From Sphingopyxis sp. HIX (GTDB lineage: Bacteria; Pseudomonadota; Alphaproteobacteria; Sphingomonadales; Sphingomonadaceae), in NCBI RefSeq assembly GCF_001468285.1, contig NZ_LNSB01000012.1, forward strand, positions 1-64,000: 64,000 nucleotides of DNA, written 5' to 3'. The notes under the pieces are model-generated. The model had not been told where the DNA came from. It worked only from the letters and a program-made list of their open reading frames with translations, and searched no databases. The translations under genes were made by a program, and so were the position numbers. Of the stretch, positions 26,437-35,210 are shown in pieces. Positions within the stretch are counted from its first letter, which is position 1. Each line of letters starts with the position of its first letter.

Positions 26437-26455
26437 CATTATTATCGATAATTTT
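26437..26455. promoter_or_regulatory. Palindromic operator shared by TonB-receptor and GntR promoters
   Basis: CATTATTATCGATAATTTT, with the perfect 12-bp palindrome ATTATCGATAAT at 26441-26452. The same 19 bp occur at 28633-28651 before the GntR gene. The position so close to the receptor start fits repression. Confidence 0.6.
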
Positions 26456-26506
26456 GAACATCGATACAATTCTGTCAAGCCGATTCTGCCCGCCTCGCCT
26501 CGCTAA

Positions 26507-27820
26507 TCAGCGATGTGCCGGAACCAGCGCGGAGATCAAATCGCGGATCCCGCGTGCCGTAGCGGCAAGCGGCTCGGAGGCGACGACGTCCAGCGTATCG
26601 GTCGCCGCATGATGATGTCTGTGGGCGCCGAACACGCCGGCATGCCGAACATAGCCGGCGCCGATGACCTCGGCGAGTTCGCCCGCCACGCCCTGCGAAG
26701 ACGGATAGGCCATCTCGAGTCCGGGTTGCCCCTTGAAGATCGCGCGCGCGCGATCGACGAAGTCCGCCGAGGTCATCAGGAAGCGGTAGGGATCCGCGCT
26801 CGGCAGCGGCAGAAGCGCGGACGGCGTTTCCTGAAAGTCGCGCGTGGCGACATTGGCTCCGAGGTGGAGCCAGAGGTCGGTCTCGGCCGGCGGCGGCCCG
26901 ATGCTCTCGACGACGTGGCTGGCTCCGAGATTCTCATACTCATGTCCGCTGTTGCAGAGGAACAGCAGACTGTGACCGGTGAAAATACGCGGCATCCAGT
27001 CTGCCAGCGCCAACCAGACGGCGATCCCGGGACCCCGTTCGCCGGCGCAATCGGTCCAGCCCGAACGGGGGGTCGAGACGACGATCCAGCGGCGGCCGGC
27101 GCGTTCGACACGCCCTATTATATTGTCCGCCCGGCGAACGCCCCCGTCGCCCGTTATCGTGAGGCTCGCGCGCGTGCCGTGGCGAGCCGCTTCGATCACG
27201 GGCGCCGCATGACGCGGCGCGAGGAGGGCTATCGGCCTGTCGGAAAATGGCCCGTCCGCGGGAGCATTCAGCAGAAGCGCCTCCCCGCTCGGGCCGGTCG
27301 TGACGAGGATAACCCCGCTGGCTCCACGCGCGAGAGCGTCGGCCAGTGGCTCGCGCACGGCCCGGTCCAGCAAACTCGACCAACGGCGGTACGGGAGCCG
27401 GATAACCGCGATCGCGCCGTCGAGCCGCCCGCCGGTTTCGGCCAGCCGCAGCGCCGCTTGAACCCCCCGGGGCTCGGTTACGGCAGCCAGCGGCTGCGCC
27501 GTGAGCCCGATCTTGATATCGCCGAAGGCGAGCTCGCAGACGGAGCCATCGAACCAGGGCACCTCGAATCCTTGCCGTTCGACGTTGAAGCCCGCCACTT
27601 CAAGGCGCTTCGCGGTCCAGTCGGCCGTCCAGCGGTCTCCAGCTCCGCCCGACCTCTTGTTGCCGGCTTCCGCATAGGTTCTGACGTCCGCCAACAGTCT
27701 TTCGGGCCCGAACATCGCTTCACCCCCGGTTGCAGCGCCAGCTTTCGTTGCCTCGAACGCCAGCGGAGCGGCGAGCCCGGCCTTGAGCAGCGTCCGCCGA
27801 TCGGTCCGGACGCGGGTCAC
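26507..27820 (-). CDS. M28-like protein with altered metal site
   Basis: A 437-residue protein with a Tat-type signal (DRRTLLKAGLAAPLAF), a PA-like domain in the middle and an M28 aminopeptidase-like fold. The usual His-x-Asp zinc ligands are replaced by STPRSG, the bridging-Asp loop reads CAGERGPG, and GEE is replaced by GHEYENLG; only the last His region (HHAATDTLD) looks normal. A classical two-zinc peptidase is therefore unlikely. GTG 27820 overlaps the stop of the GntR gene (GTGA), so regulator and enzyme are cotranslated. Confidence 0.75.
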   Translation of the reverse strand: MTRVRTDRRTLLKAGLAAPLAFEATKAGAATGGEAMFGPERLLADVRTYAEAGNKRSGGAGDRWTADWTAKRLEVAGFNVERQGFEVPWFDGSVCELAFGDIKIGLTAQPLAAVTEPRGVQAALRLAETGGRLDGAIAVIRLPYRRWSSLLDRAVREPLADALARGASGVILVTTGPSGEALLLNAPADGPFSDRPIALLAPRHAAPVIEAARHGTRASLTITGDGGVRRADNIIGRVERAGRRWIVVSTPRSGWTDCAGERGPGIAVWLALADWMPRIFTGHSLLFLCNSGHEYENLGASHVVESIGPPPAETDLWLHLGANVATRDFQETPSALLPLPSADPYRFLMTSADFVDRARAIFKGQPGLEMAYPSSQGVAGELAEVIGAGYVRHAGVFGAHRHHHAATDTLDVVASEPLAATARGIRDLISALVPAHR

Positions 27821-28557
27821 GCCGACTTCGCGCGGCGACGGCTCGCTCTCGGCTTTGCGTGGCGCGCCTTATACTCCTCGAGGGCCTGCTCGAAGCTCTC
27901 CTGCGTCACACCGATCAGCGCGCGTGCGGCCGCGTCGGCGGCATCGCCGTCGCGGGCCACGATATGGCGGCATAGCGTCTCGTAGAGCGCGGCCGAGCGC
28001 CGCGCGGCCTCGTTGCCATGGGTCTCGATATAGCTGTTGGTGTAGACATTATGCTGCCATCGCGCGAGCAACGCGACGCGGTCGAGAAGTTCGAGAGCGA
28101 GCGGCGCATTGCTGCGCTTCGCGATGAAGCGGCCGATGCGGTTCGAGACGTTGAGATGCTCGAACGTATTTTCGGTGCGCAATGTGACGTCCTTGTATTC
28201 GACAAGGCGATGCATGAGTTCGCGGCCGTCGCGGTCGCTCATTTCCGCGCAGGCAAGGCGGCAGGCCACGCCGAACAGCGCCTTCCAGAGCTCGTAAACC
28301 TCGTCAGCGGCATGTTGGTCGAGATCGATCACGAAGGCGCCGCGCCAGGGGACGACCTTCAGGAGACCTATGTTTGCGACCTGCCTGAACGCCTCGCGCA
28401 CGGGGGCGTGACTGACCGCGAAGCGCGCGGCTATCTCGCGCTCCCGGATCCAGGCTCCCGGCGGAATGCGCCAGGCCACGATGTCATCTATCAAGAGACG
28501 CGCGATCACCCTGTCCTGGGTCGGCGCGCTATCATCGTCGCCAGTATTTCTCGCCAT
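27817..28557 (-). CDS. GntR-family (FCD) transcriptional regulator
   Basis: A 246-residue regulator. The N-terminal winged helix spans about residues 12-80 (AWIREREIAARFAVSHAPVREAFRQVANIGLLKVVPWRGAFV); the all-helical FCD effector domain follows with its metal-ligand type His residues. CGGAG stands close to ATG 28557. It precedes, with overlap, the M28-like gene. The palindrome at 28633-28651, about 80 nt upstream, is repeated before the TonB receptor and points to autoregulation. Which of the two operator types it binds is not settled by sequence. Confidence 0.9.
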   Translation of the reverse strand: MARNTGDDDSAPTQDRVIARLLIDDIVAWRIPPGAWIREREIAARFAVSHAPVREAFRQVANIGLLKVVPWRGAFVIDLDQHAADEVYELWKALFGVACRLACAEMSDRDGRELMHRLVEYKDVTLRTENTFEHLNVSNRIGRFIAKRSNAPLALELLDRVALLARWQHNVYTNSYIETHGNEAARRSAALYETLCRHIVARDGDAADAAARALIGVTQESFEQALEEYKARHAKPRASRRRAKSA

Positions 28558-28632
28558 GAAGCTCCGCTCGAATTCCGTTCCGGGTCCATCGTGTTGGCAC
28601 AATGTTTGCCGGAAATCGATGATTGCGAGAGG

Positions 28633-28651
28633 CATTATTATCGATAATTTT
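28633..28651. promoter_or_regulatory. Palindromic operator upstream of GntR gene
   Basis: Second copy of CATTATTATCGATAATTTT. It sits in the 256-nt gap between the GntR gene and the TauD-type gene, about 76 nt upstream of the GntR start. Confidence 0.6.
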
Positions 28652-28813
28652 ATTTTTTCACAAGCGGTAGTGCGCCATCGGAATTCAGCCTTCAGGTGCC
28701 GGCTTCGGTGCCATGCTGCGCGGCCCGGTCGCCGGCCGATCTCCGTCCGGCCCAAGGGCGTTCGCCGCGGCAGCGAGGGAGGCAGGCGATCGCCCGCGGT
28801 CGGCGGAGGATCG

Positions 28814-29878
28814 CTATTGTACATCATCGTCCAGCTCCTCGCGCCGCCGCTGGCTGGCCATGAATTCGCGCGTGGTTCGGAACGACGGCGGCAGCGACCG
28901 GCGCTTGCGGCGCATCGTCGCCCAGATCCGCAGCATGTGCCGTCTGCGTTCCGGCTCGACATGGTCCTCGAACGCAGTCCGGGCATGAAGGACGGTGTAG
29001 TTATTGGCGATTTGAAGGTCTCCGGGGACCATCACGAACTGGAAAAAATGCGCCGGGTCGTTCAGCGCCGCATCGAGCGCGTCGAGCGCGGCGACTTGCT
29101 GCGCCGTCAAACGCGGGACACCGGGCATGGCTTGCGCGAGATCGATATAGCCGCGCTTGTGCAGAATATTCAGCAACCCGCGATGCTCAGCGAAGATGGG
29201 CACGGCCTGCACCGGCCGTTCGGGGCCAAGTTCGCCGCGGGTATCGAAATAGAATTCACGCTGAAGGACGAGCGCAAGACCGGGGTCGCGGGCAATGACG
29301 GCATTGAAGGCCGCCCCGGCGCTCACGATGCGGCTATGACCGCCCGATTTTCCCGCGTTGCGGCAGAGAAAGAACAGGGCGTCGGACCCGTCTCCGTGGA
29401 ACTGCAGCTCGACGTTCGTCTGATAGCCCCGGATATTGCTGCTGCGAAAGGCGGTACGCGCTTCGGCTTCGTCGGCGAAACTCTGCTCGGCGCGGACGTG
29501 ATGCAGTCGCTTCCCGCTGGCGTCTTGCGGCTCGGGATAGCCCATATGGCTCACGATGCCCCAGAACAGCCGTTCGACATCGGCAAGCTCGAGCCCCTCG
29601 ATCGGGACATTGCGCAGGAGCGCAAAGCCCGGCCCCCCTTCGATCCGGTCGATGATCGCGTCGAGCCGGCGCGCAAAACCGGGCAGCCGGAAAGTCTCGG
29701 GCCCAATCTCGTCGCGCGCGACGCCCATCCGGTTGACATCGGCGAGAGCTGCCAGGGCCTCGGCCCGGTCCGCCGGGGACAATTCGACGATCCAGCTCCG
29801 GTCGCTTTCGATATCCGCCGAAAGCCAAACCGAAGGCCCGGTAACCGGCGTCGTGCGAACGGAGTCGGTCTGGATCAT
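28814..29878 (-). CDS. TauD/TfdA-like dioxygenase
   Basis: A 354-residue protein of the TauD/TfdA superfamily. The metal motif is FHGDGSD (His161, Asp163), and the distal His is in NNYTVLHARTAFED, near residue 296, with Arg-rich REHHM-like sequence after it. Length is greater than TfdA and resembles gamma-butyrobetaine-hydroxylase-like members. The start is 12 nt from the operator at 29890-29907 and no Shine-Dalgarno is evident, so the mRNA may be leaderless. It is divergent from the MFS gene. Substrate unknown. Confidence 0.85.
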   Translation of the reverse strand: MIQTDSVRTTPVTGPSVWLSADIESDRSWIVELSPADRAEALAALADVNRMGVARDEIGPETFRLPGFARRLDAIIDRIEGGPGFALLRNVPIEGLELADVERLFWGIVSHMGYPEPQDASGKRLHHVRAEQSFADEAEARTAFRSSNIRGYQTNVELQFHGDGSDALFFLCRNAGKSGGHSRIVSAGAAFNAVIARDPGLALVLQREFYFDTRGELGPERPVQAVPIFAEHRGLLNILHKRGYIDLAQAMPGVPRLTAQQVAALDALDAALNDPAHFFQFVMVPGDLQIANNYTVLHARTAFEDHVEPERRRHMLRIWATMRRKRRSLPPSFRTTREFMASQRRREELDDDVQ

Positions 29879-29889
29879 TCGGCTTGTGT

Positions 29890-29907
29890 ATTGTCAATAA
29901 TCGACAT
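29890..29907. promoter_or_regulatory. GntR-type operator in divergent promoter
   Basis: ATTGTCAATAATCGACAT, identical to 11636-11653. It lies in the 95-nt gap between the divergent TauD-type and MFS genes and can control both. Confidence 0.65.
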
Positions 29908-29973
29908 TGGCTATAGGAATCTTTCACGCGGCCCCAATGGGCCCGAAGACAAATAGGTGAAGCGGGGGTGGCA

Positions 29974-31233
29974 ATGGCATCGATTGCGAAATCCGGAACC
30001 TGGACGGGCCGTCTCGCCTATTTCCTCTTCCTGATGTTCCTGGTCTCGACCCTCAACATGGCCGACCGCCAGATCATCGGTATCGTCGCGGAGCCGATCA
30101 AACGCGAGTTTGGCCTTTCCGATACGCTGCTCGGGCTGCTCGGCGGCACTGCGTTTGCGCTGATCTATCCGCCGCTTGGCCTACCCATCGCGCGGCTGGC
30201 CGACCGCTTCAACCGCCGAAACATTCTCGCGATCTGCCTTGCCTTCTGGAGCGGGATGACCGCGTTGTGCGGCGCCGCTACGGGCTTCTGGTCGCTGCTC
30301 TTCGCGCGCGCGGGCGTCGCGGCAGGAGAAGCGGGTTACGCGCCCTGCACGCATTCGCTCATCGCGGACGAAGTCGATGAGCGCTACCGTGCTACGGCGT
30401 TCGCGGTGCTCGTGACCGGCATCTCGGCGGGCGGCTTTCTCGCCTCGGCGCTCGGAGGCTATGTGGCACAGGAATATGGTTGGCGGTGGGCTTTCGCTGC
30501 AATCGGAATTCCGGGCCTGCTTCTCGCCCTGCTCGTTCGCCTGACCGTCCGCGAGCCGCCCCGAACCGTCGCACCGCGCGGCGCGACGGCCTGGAGCGTC
30601 TATCGCAGGCTCCTTACCAACCCCGCCTTCTCCTGGTGCATTGCCGGTTCCGCGTTGCATCTTGTCGTGACGTACGGGCTCGGTGCGTGGGCGGTGGTCT
30701 GGTTCGTGCGGGGTCATGACATGCCGCTCGCCACCGCAGGCCTGGCTCTGGGCGGCCTCGGCGCAGTCGCCGGTGCGCTGGGGAGCTTCTCGGGCGGACT
30801 GGCAGGCGACTGGCTGGCCCGGCGCGACAGGCGCTGGCTCGGCTGGTGGCCATCGATCACGGTGCTGATCGCGGCGCTCGTCGGAGCGCCGGCTTTCCTC
30901 ACGGACAATGTTGCGCTGGCCATCGCCGGCGTCACGCTGGCGGTATTTCTGAACGCGCTCTACCAGCCTTCGACCTATGCGTTGGTGCAGGGCGTCGCCG
31001 ACCCGGGCGCGAGGGCCAGCGCCGCAGCGCTGATGATCTTCGCCCAGAATATTGTCGGGCTCGGACTGGGGCCGGTTGCGATCGGCGTCGCCAGCGACGC
31101 ATTGACGCCGGCAATGGGCGAGGCCGGCCTGGGACTGGCACTCGCGGGGGTCTTCATATTCAACGTGCTGGCCTGCATCGCCTATTTCATGGCCGCCCGC
31201 TTTTTGCGAACCAAAGGAAACGACGATGCATAA
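29974..31233 (+). CDS. MFS transporter
   Basis: A 419-residue major facilitator carrier with about 12 membrane segments. The loop-2 signature is GLPIARLADRFNRRN, a variant of GxxxDRxGRR. The ATG at 29974 is preferred because GGGGGTG precedes it; a GTG at 29968 is possible. It overlaps the carboxylesterase gene by 8 nt, so import of an ester or acid is coupled to its hydrolysis. The type resembles the spinster/organic-acid carriers. It is divergent from the TauD-type gene with the shared operator. Confidence 0.87.
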   Translation: MASIAKSGTWTGRLAYFLFLMFLVSTLNMADRQIIGIVAEPIKREFGLSDTLLGLLGGTAFALIYPPLGLPIARLADRFNRRNILAICLAFWSGMTALCGAATGFWSLLFARAGVAAGEAGYAPCTHSLIADEVDERYRATAFAVLVTGISAGGFLASALGGYVAQEYGWRWAFAAIGIPGLLLALLVRLTVREPPRTVAPRGATAWSVYRRLLTNPAFSWCIAGSALHLVVTYGLGAWAVVWFVRGHDMPLATAGLALGGLGAVAGALGSFSGGLAGDWLARRDRRWLGWWPSITVLIAALVGAPAFLTDNVALAIAGVTLAVFLNALYQPSTYALVQGVADPGARASAAALMIFAQNIVGLGLGPVAIGVASDALTPAMGEAGLGLALAGVFIFNVLACIAYFMAARFLRTKGNDDA

Positions 31234-32728
31234 GATCCTCATATCGGTGCTGCTCGCCGCCGCACCCGCCAGCGCGTCCGAGCCGGTTCGACGCGACACG
31301 CCGCAGGGCGTGGTCGAGGGCCGAAGCGACAATGGCATAGAGATGTTCAAGGGCATCCCCTATACGGCGCCGCCGCTGGGACCGATGCGATGGCGCCCGC
31401 CCGGTGATCAGCCGCACTGGACGGGCGTCCGCGACGCCTCCGCCTTCGGCCCGGTCTGCGTCCAGAAGGCTCCGGCCACCGCGCGCGTTCTCGCCTCCAG
31501 CCCCCAAAGCGAAGACTGCCTCACGCTCAATATCTGGCGCCCGGCCGATGCGAAGAATGCCCCGGTGATGGTCTGGATCCATGGCGGGGCGAACATGTTC
31601 GGGTCGGGATCCGAGCCATTCTACGATGGAGCCGCCTTCGCGCGGCGCGGCATCGTCTTGGTGACGATCAACTATCGGCTGGGCTATCTCGGCTTTTTCG
31701 GTCATCCCGCGCTCAAGGAGGGCGGCGGCAACCTCGTCAACTATGGTCTTCTCGACCAGATTGCCGCGCTCAAATGGGTCAAGGACAATATAACGGCCTA
31801 TGGCGGCGACCCGGCGCGCGTCACCATGTTCGGAGAGAGCGCGGGCGGCGGCGCAGTCCTGAACCTGCTCGCCGCTCCTTCGGCACGCGGCCTCTTCGCG
31901 CAAGCGATCGTGCAGTCCGGCGGGGGGCTTCCGGCTCGCAAGGACGCCGGGGACGCCACAAAGGCCGGACAGGGGATCGCCGCGGCCCTCGGCCTGAAGG
32001 ACGCGACTGCCGATGCGCTGCGTGCCTTGCCGGCGGAGCGGTTCTTCGATGCTGCCGTTCCCCGGCCGGAGCCGGGTTTCGGCGCGGTACCGGGAGGTGC
32101 AGAGGTGGCGGAACCTCCGCTCGCCGCAATTCGCGCGGGGCGTGCGGCGAATGTGCCCCTCTTGATCGGCGTCAACAGCAACGAGGGCAGCCTGGTCGAC
32201 AGCTGGGGTATGAAGGACGAGCAGGTGCTGGCGCTTCTCGGGGGCCGCGGGCCGGTCATCGCGGACGCTTACGGGTCTGCGACGACAAATCGCGGCGACT
32301 TTGCCCGCAGGCTGTATGGCGATGTGATCTTTCTTTATCCTGCGCGTGCGATCGCGAGGGCGCAGCAGCGGCGCGCGCCGGTCTGGCTCTATTATTTCGA
32401 CTATCTGCCGGAGGGCCTTCGCGCCCAGCAAAAGGGCGTGAACCATGCGGGCGAGATCCCGTTCGTTTTCGACATGTCCGCATCGCTGGCGCAGATCCCG
32501 CGCACGGAGCGGGACTTGTCCTTCGCAAAAGGCGTGAACGGATGTTTCGCCGCCTTCGCGACGGGGGGCAAGCCCTCGGCGTCGCCCTTGTGCTCGGCGT
32601 GGGCGCCCTATGACGCAAAGGCCGACAACTGGTTTGTCTTTCGTGACCCGCCCGCCGGGGCCAACCGCTTCGCGGAGCGGCAGCTCGACGCCATTGGCGC
32701 CGTCCTTCGTCAGCTCGGGCTGGATTGA
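31226..32728 (+). CDS. Type-B carboxylesterase, exported
   Basis: A 500-residue esterase. Signal peptide (ILISVLLAAAPASA), SEDCLTLNIWRP, VMVWIHGGANMFGSG, nucleophile elbow FGESAGGGA, and NHAGEIPFVFD with the catalytic His. AGGAAA precedes the ATG, which overlaps the MFS gene. It resembles the esterase at 22572-24119. An exported esterase in the same operon as the transporter suggests that an ester is cut outside the membrane and a product is imported. Confidence 0.9.
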   Translation: MHKILISVLLAAAPASASEPVRRDTPQGVVEGRSDNGIEMFKGIPYTAPPLGPMRWRPPGDQPHWTGVRDASAFGPVCVQKAPATARVLASSPQSEDCLTLNIWRPADAKNAPVMVWIHGGANMFGSGSEPFYDGAAFARRGIVLVTINYRLGYLGFFGHPALKEGGGNLVNYGLLDQIAALKWVKDNITAYGGDPARVTMFGESAGGGAVLNLLAAPSARGLFAQAIVQSGGGLPARKDAGDATKAGQGIAAALGLKDATADALRALPAERFFDAAVPRPEPGFGAVPGGAEVAEPPLAAIRAGRAANVPLLIGVNSNEGSLVDSWGMKDEQVLALLGGRGPVIADAYGSATTNRGDFARRLYGDVIFLYPARAIARAQQRRAPVWLYYFDYLPEGLRAQQKGVNHAGEIPFVFDMSASLAQIPRTERDLSFAKGVNGCFAAFATGGKPSASPLCSAWAPYDAKADNWFVFRDPPAGANRFAERQLDAIGAVLRQLGLD

Positions 32729-32749
32729 TATTGGCTGGCGTTCGTCGAA

Positions 32750-32770
32750 TTGCCCCGCGAGGCGGGGCAA
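32750..32770 (+). terminator. Hairpin after carboxylesterase gene
   Basis: Stem TTGCCCCGC / GCGGGGCAA (9 bp) with a 3-nt loop, 22 nt past the stop. It lacks a T-run, so a weak or Rho-assisted terminator. The rest of the 261-nt gap up to 32989 holds no gene I can support. Confidence 0.4.
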
Positions 32771-32989
32771 GAGGCAGCCCTTTGCCTGCCGCCCGGCGTG
32801 CTTGTCCTGTCGCTGAATATTCGGGGTGGACGATCAGGCCGCGCGGCCGCCGGCGGCGCGCGCACGCCTGCATATGATCGAAATCTTACGGCACGGATCG
32901 CAGCGGAACCCGGCCAGGCCGCCTGCGGGTTCTCGCCAATACCCACATCCCATTGCGTACCGCGCGCCAGGCTGACAAGGAGAGACAAG

Positions 32990-33763
32990 ATGCTGCGTAT
33001 CGAGGAAGATGGCGGGATAGCCGTCGTTCGGATCGACAGGCCGGAAGCGCGAAACGCCCTGAACGCGGAAACGCTTTCCGCCTTGACGGATACCGCGCGA
33101 ACCCTGGGTCGGAGATCCGACATTTCCGCCGTTATCTTGACGGGCACCGACAGTTTCTTTTCCGCTGGCATCGACCTCAAGGCCGAACCGAGAGCTTCAG
33201 CTACGCTCCTCGAGCGGCGCGATGCCGCGCGCGCGGGTCCTGATCTGTGCCGCGCATGGGAAGCGATCGAGGCAGTGACGATCGTTGCGATCGAAGGCTA
33301 TTGTGTCGGCGGGGCCTGCGCACTCGCACTCGCGTGCGACTTCCGCATCATGGCAGCGGGCGCGATGATGCGGCTTCCGGAAGTGCCACTCGGCATGAAC
33401 ATGAGTTGGGGGACCCTGCCAAGGCTGGTCGCTCTGATCGGGCCGGCACGGGCAAAGGCTTTCGCGCTCTTCGGAGAGCCTGCCCATGTATCGGAGTGCC
33501 TGGCGTGGGGGCTTGCCGACCGCTCGGCCGAGCAAGGCGAGGCCCTGACCGAGGCAAGGCAATGGGCCGAGCGTGTCGCAGCGCTTCCACCACTACCGGC
33601 GCGCATGACCAAGGAGGCGATCAACGCCAGCGCCAATGCGCTGAGCGCCGCGGCAAGCTTCATGGACCGCGACCAGTTTCTCCTCACGTCGCTCACCGAC
33701 GATTTCGGTGAGGGGGTCGCCGCCTTTCTGGAGAAGCGCGCGGGGCGCTTCCGCGGGGACTAG
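32990..33763 (+). CDS. Enoyl-CoA hydratase/isomerase family protein
   Basis: A 257-residue crotonase-fold enzyme. The oxyanion-hole segments are FFSAGIDLKA and VGGACALALACDFRIM; the catalytic-acid helix LPEVPLGMN is present. AAGGAGAG precedes ATG 32990. It would hydrate or rearrange an enoyl-CoA. The following gene is a GntR regulator. The exact reaction cannot be told from sequence. Confidence 0.88.
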   Translation: MLRIEEDGGIAVVRIDRPEARNALNAETLSALTDTARTLGRRSDISAVILTGTDSFFSAGIDLKAEPRASATLLERRDAARAGPDLCRAWEAIEAVTIVAIEGYCVGGACALALACDFRIMAAGAMMRLPEVPLGMNMSWGTLPRLVALIGPARAKAFALFGEPAHVSECLAWGLADRSAEQGEALTEARQWAERVAALPPLPARMTKEAINASANALSAAASFMDRDQFLLTSLTDDFGEGVAAFLEKRAGRFRGD

Positions 33764-33766
33764 TAA

Positions 33767-33784
33767 TGTCGCTGCATATCGACA
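33767..33784. promoter_or_regulatory. Inverted repeat before the tandem GntR gene
   Basis: TGTCG-N8-CGACA, 26 nt before the start of the double-GntR gene. The right half (TATCGACATA) matches the right half of the TGTC-N7-GACA operators; the spacer is longer. Candidate autoregulatory site. Confidence 0.4.
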
Positions 33785-33809
33785 TATAGCCTCCTTGTAG
33801 GGGAAAACA

Positions 33810-35210
33810 GTGGTCGAGCCTAAACCAGTGGGACGCGTCGCGGACAATCGCCTCGCTCCGGACGATGTCGTATTCGTTGCCCTCGAACGGATTATCGAAG
33901 GCGCTCTCGTCGCTGGCGCGCGCATAACCGAGCGTTGGATTGTCGACCAGGCGGGCGTAACGCACGCGCAGGCGCGCGAAGCCCTTCATCGCCTCGACAA
34001 GCTCGGCGCGCTCACGCTCTCCGCGCGCCGGGGCGCAACGCTGATACGTCCCGATCATGTTGACCCGTCCGACATCCGGCCGATCTGGCTTGCACTGCTC
34101 GGGATGGCAGGCCGAAAGGCTGCGGGGCGCGAAGTGGTCGCGCCAGCGCCCGTCCTCAGGACCCCGTCAGCCCGCTGGCCGCGATATCTGGCCTTGCGAA
34201 CGAATATCGACCTGATCGGGCGAGCCGCCGGAAGCGAGCGACTGACGCACGTCCTGCAGCGGCTGGCGCTGCAAAGCGTCATCGGCCGTGGCGGTTTCGG
34301 CGCGATCGCCCCGGACGCCGTCGCGCAATTCGCTGCCAGCGTTGCTCGCGGGGCGTTCGACGAAGCCGCGCTCAACGCCAGTTTCGAGGATTGCTCTCCG
34401 CGCGCTCCCGCGCGTGACGAGGCGACCTCATTGCCCCGCGCGGTCGGCAGCCCAATCATCGACCTCGGCGACTCCGCTTCCTCGGCGCGCGCATATCTCG
34501 ACCGGATCGCGAAGCGGCTTTCGTTGTCGCCAACGGCCGCGCCCTCGACGTCCGATCAACTCGCCTCTGCGATCCTGCAACGTATCCAGTTCGGCGAGAT
34601 CAGACCCGGGGAGGCGGTGCGGGAGCTTCCGCTCGCCCAGGAATTCGGCGTCAGCCGGGGACCCGTGCGGGACGCACTGCGCGCGCTGGACCGCCAGGGC
34701 ATCATCGATATCGAGGGGCGGCGCGGCGCATTCGTCCAGCGATTTGCGGCACGGGATGTTGCCGACCTTTTCGAGATCCGTGCGACCGTATCGGGGGTTC
34801 AGATGGCGGAAGCGGCAATCGCCCCGGACCGTCCGGACTGGATCGATGATGAACTGCGGGCGGGCGCCGCCCTTCTCGATGAAATCGCGCATGATCCGGA
34901 TAGTCCGCTCGGAAACTATATCGTTGTCCGCCGGGCGCTGGCGATGGTCACGCTCGCTGCCGGAGGAAACATTGCCGTGGGACGATTGGCGGCCGAGCTT
35001 GAGGGCCAGGTTTCGATCCTATGGACCACGGTCCTCAGGAAAAGCCGCCAGGTCGCCTCTGCCAGGACCTGGCGATCCATTGTCGAGGCGATAATTTCCC
35101 GGGACGCAAGCGCGGCGAGGTACAACGGACAGCGCATCGTCGAGGAGGCCGCGATCGAGGCCCTGAGCGAAGCGAGAGCGATCGAGAGGCGAAGCGCGCC
35201 CGGTCCATGA
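33810..35210 (+). CDS. Tandem GntR/FCD regulator (two fused copies)
   Basis: A 466-residue protein with two successive GntR-type regulators. The first winged helix (about 15-80, ERWIVDQAGVTHAQAREALHRLDKLGAL) is followed by a short helical effector-like region up to about 230. A second, canonical GntR module begins near 250 (REL PLAQEFGVSRGPVRDALRALDRQGII) and has an FCD-type domain to the end. GntR proteins are usually 220-250 residues, so this is a duplication or fusion. It could bind two half-sites in one polypeptide. GTG start with AGGGGAA upstream. Confidence 0.82.
   Translation: MVEPKPVGRVADNRLAPDDVVFVALERIIEGALVAGARITERWIVDQAGVTHAQAREALHRLDKLGALTLSARRGATLIRPDHVDPSDIRPIWLALLGMAGRKAAGREVVAPAPVLRTPSARWPRYLALRTNIDLIGRAAGSERLTHVLQRLALQSVIGRGGFGAIAPDAVAQFAASVARGAFDEAALNASFEDCSPRAPARDEATSLPRAVGSPIIDLGDSASSARAYLDRIAKRLSLSPTAAPSTSDQLASAILQRIQFGEIRPGEAVRELPLAQEFGVSRGPVRDALRALDRQGIIDIEGRRGAFVQRFAARDVADLFEIRATVSGVQMAEAAIAPDRPDWIDDELRAGAALLDEIAHDPDSPLGNYIVVRRALAMVTLAAGGNIAVGRLAAELEGQVSILWTTVLRKSRQVASARTWRSIVEAIISRDASAARYNGQRIVEEAAIEALSEARAIERRSAPGP

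Noticed and set aside
29890..29907. Possible left end of an insertion sequence (identical 18 bp also at 11636)
   Set aside because: No transposase or target duplication is near either copy, and both lie at promoter positions, so an operator is the better reading.
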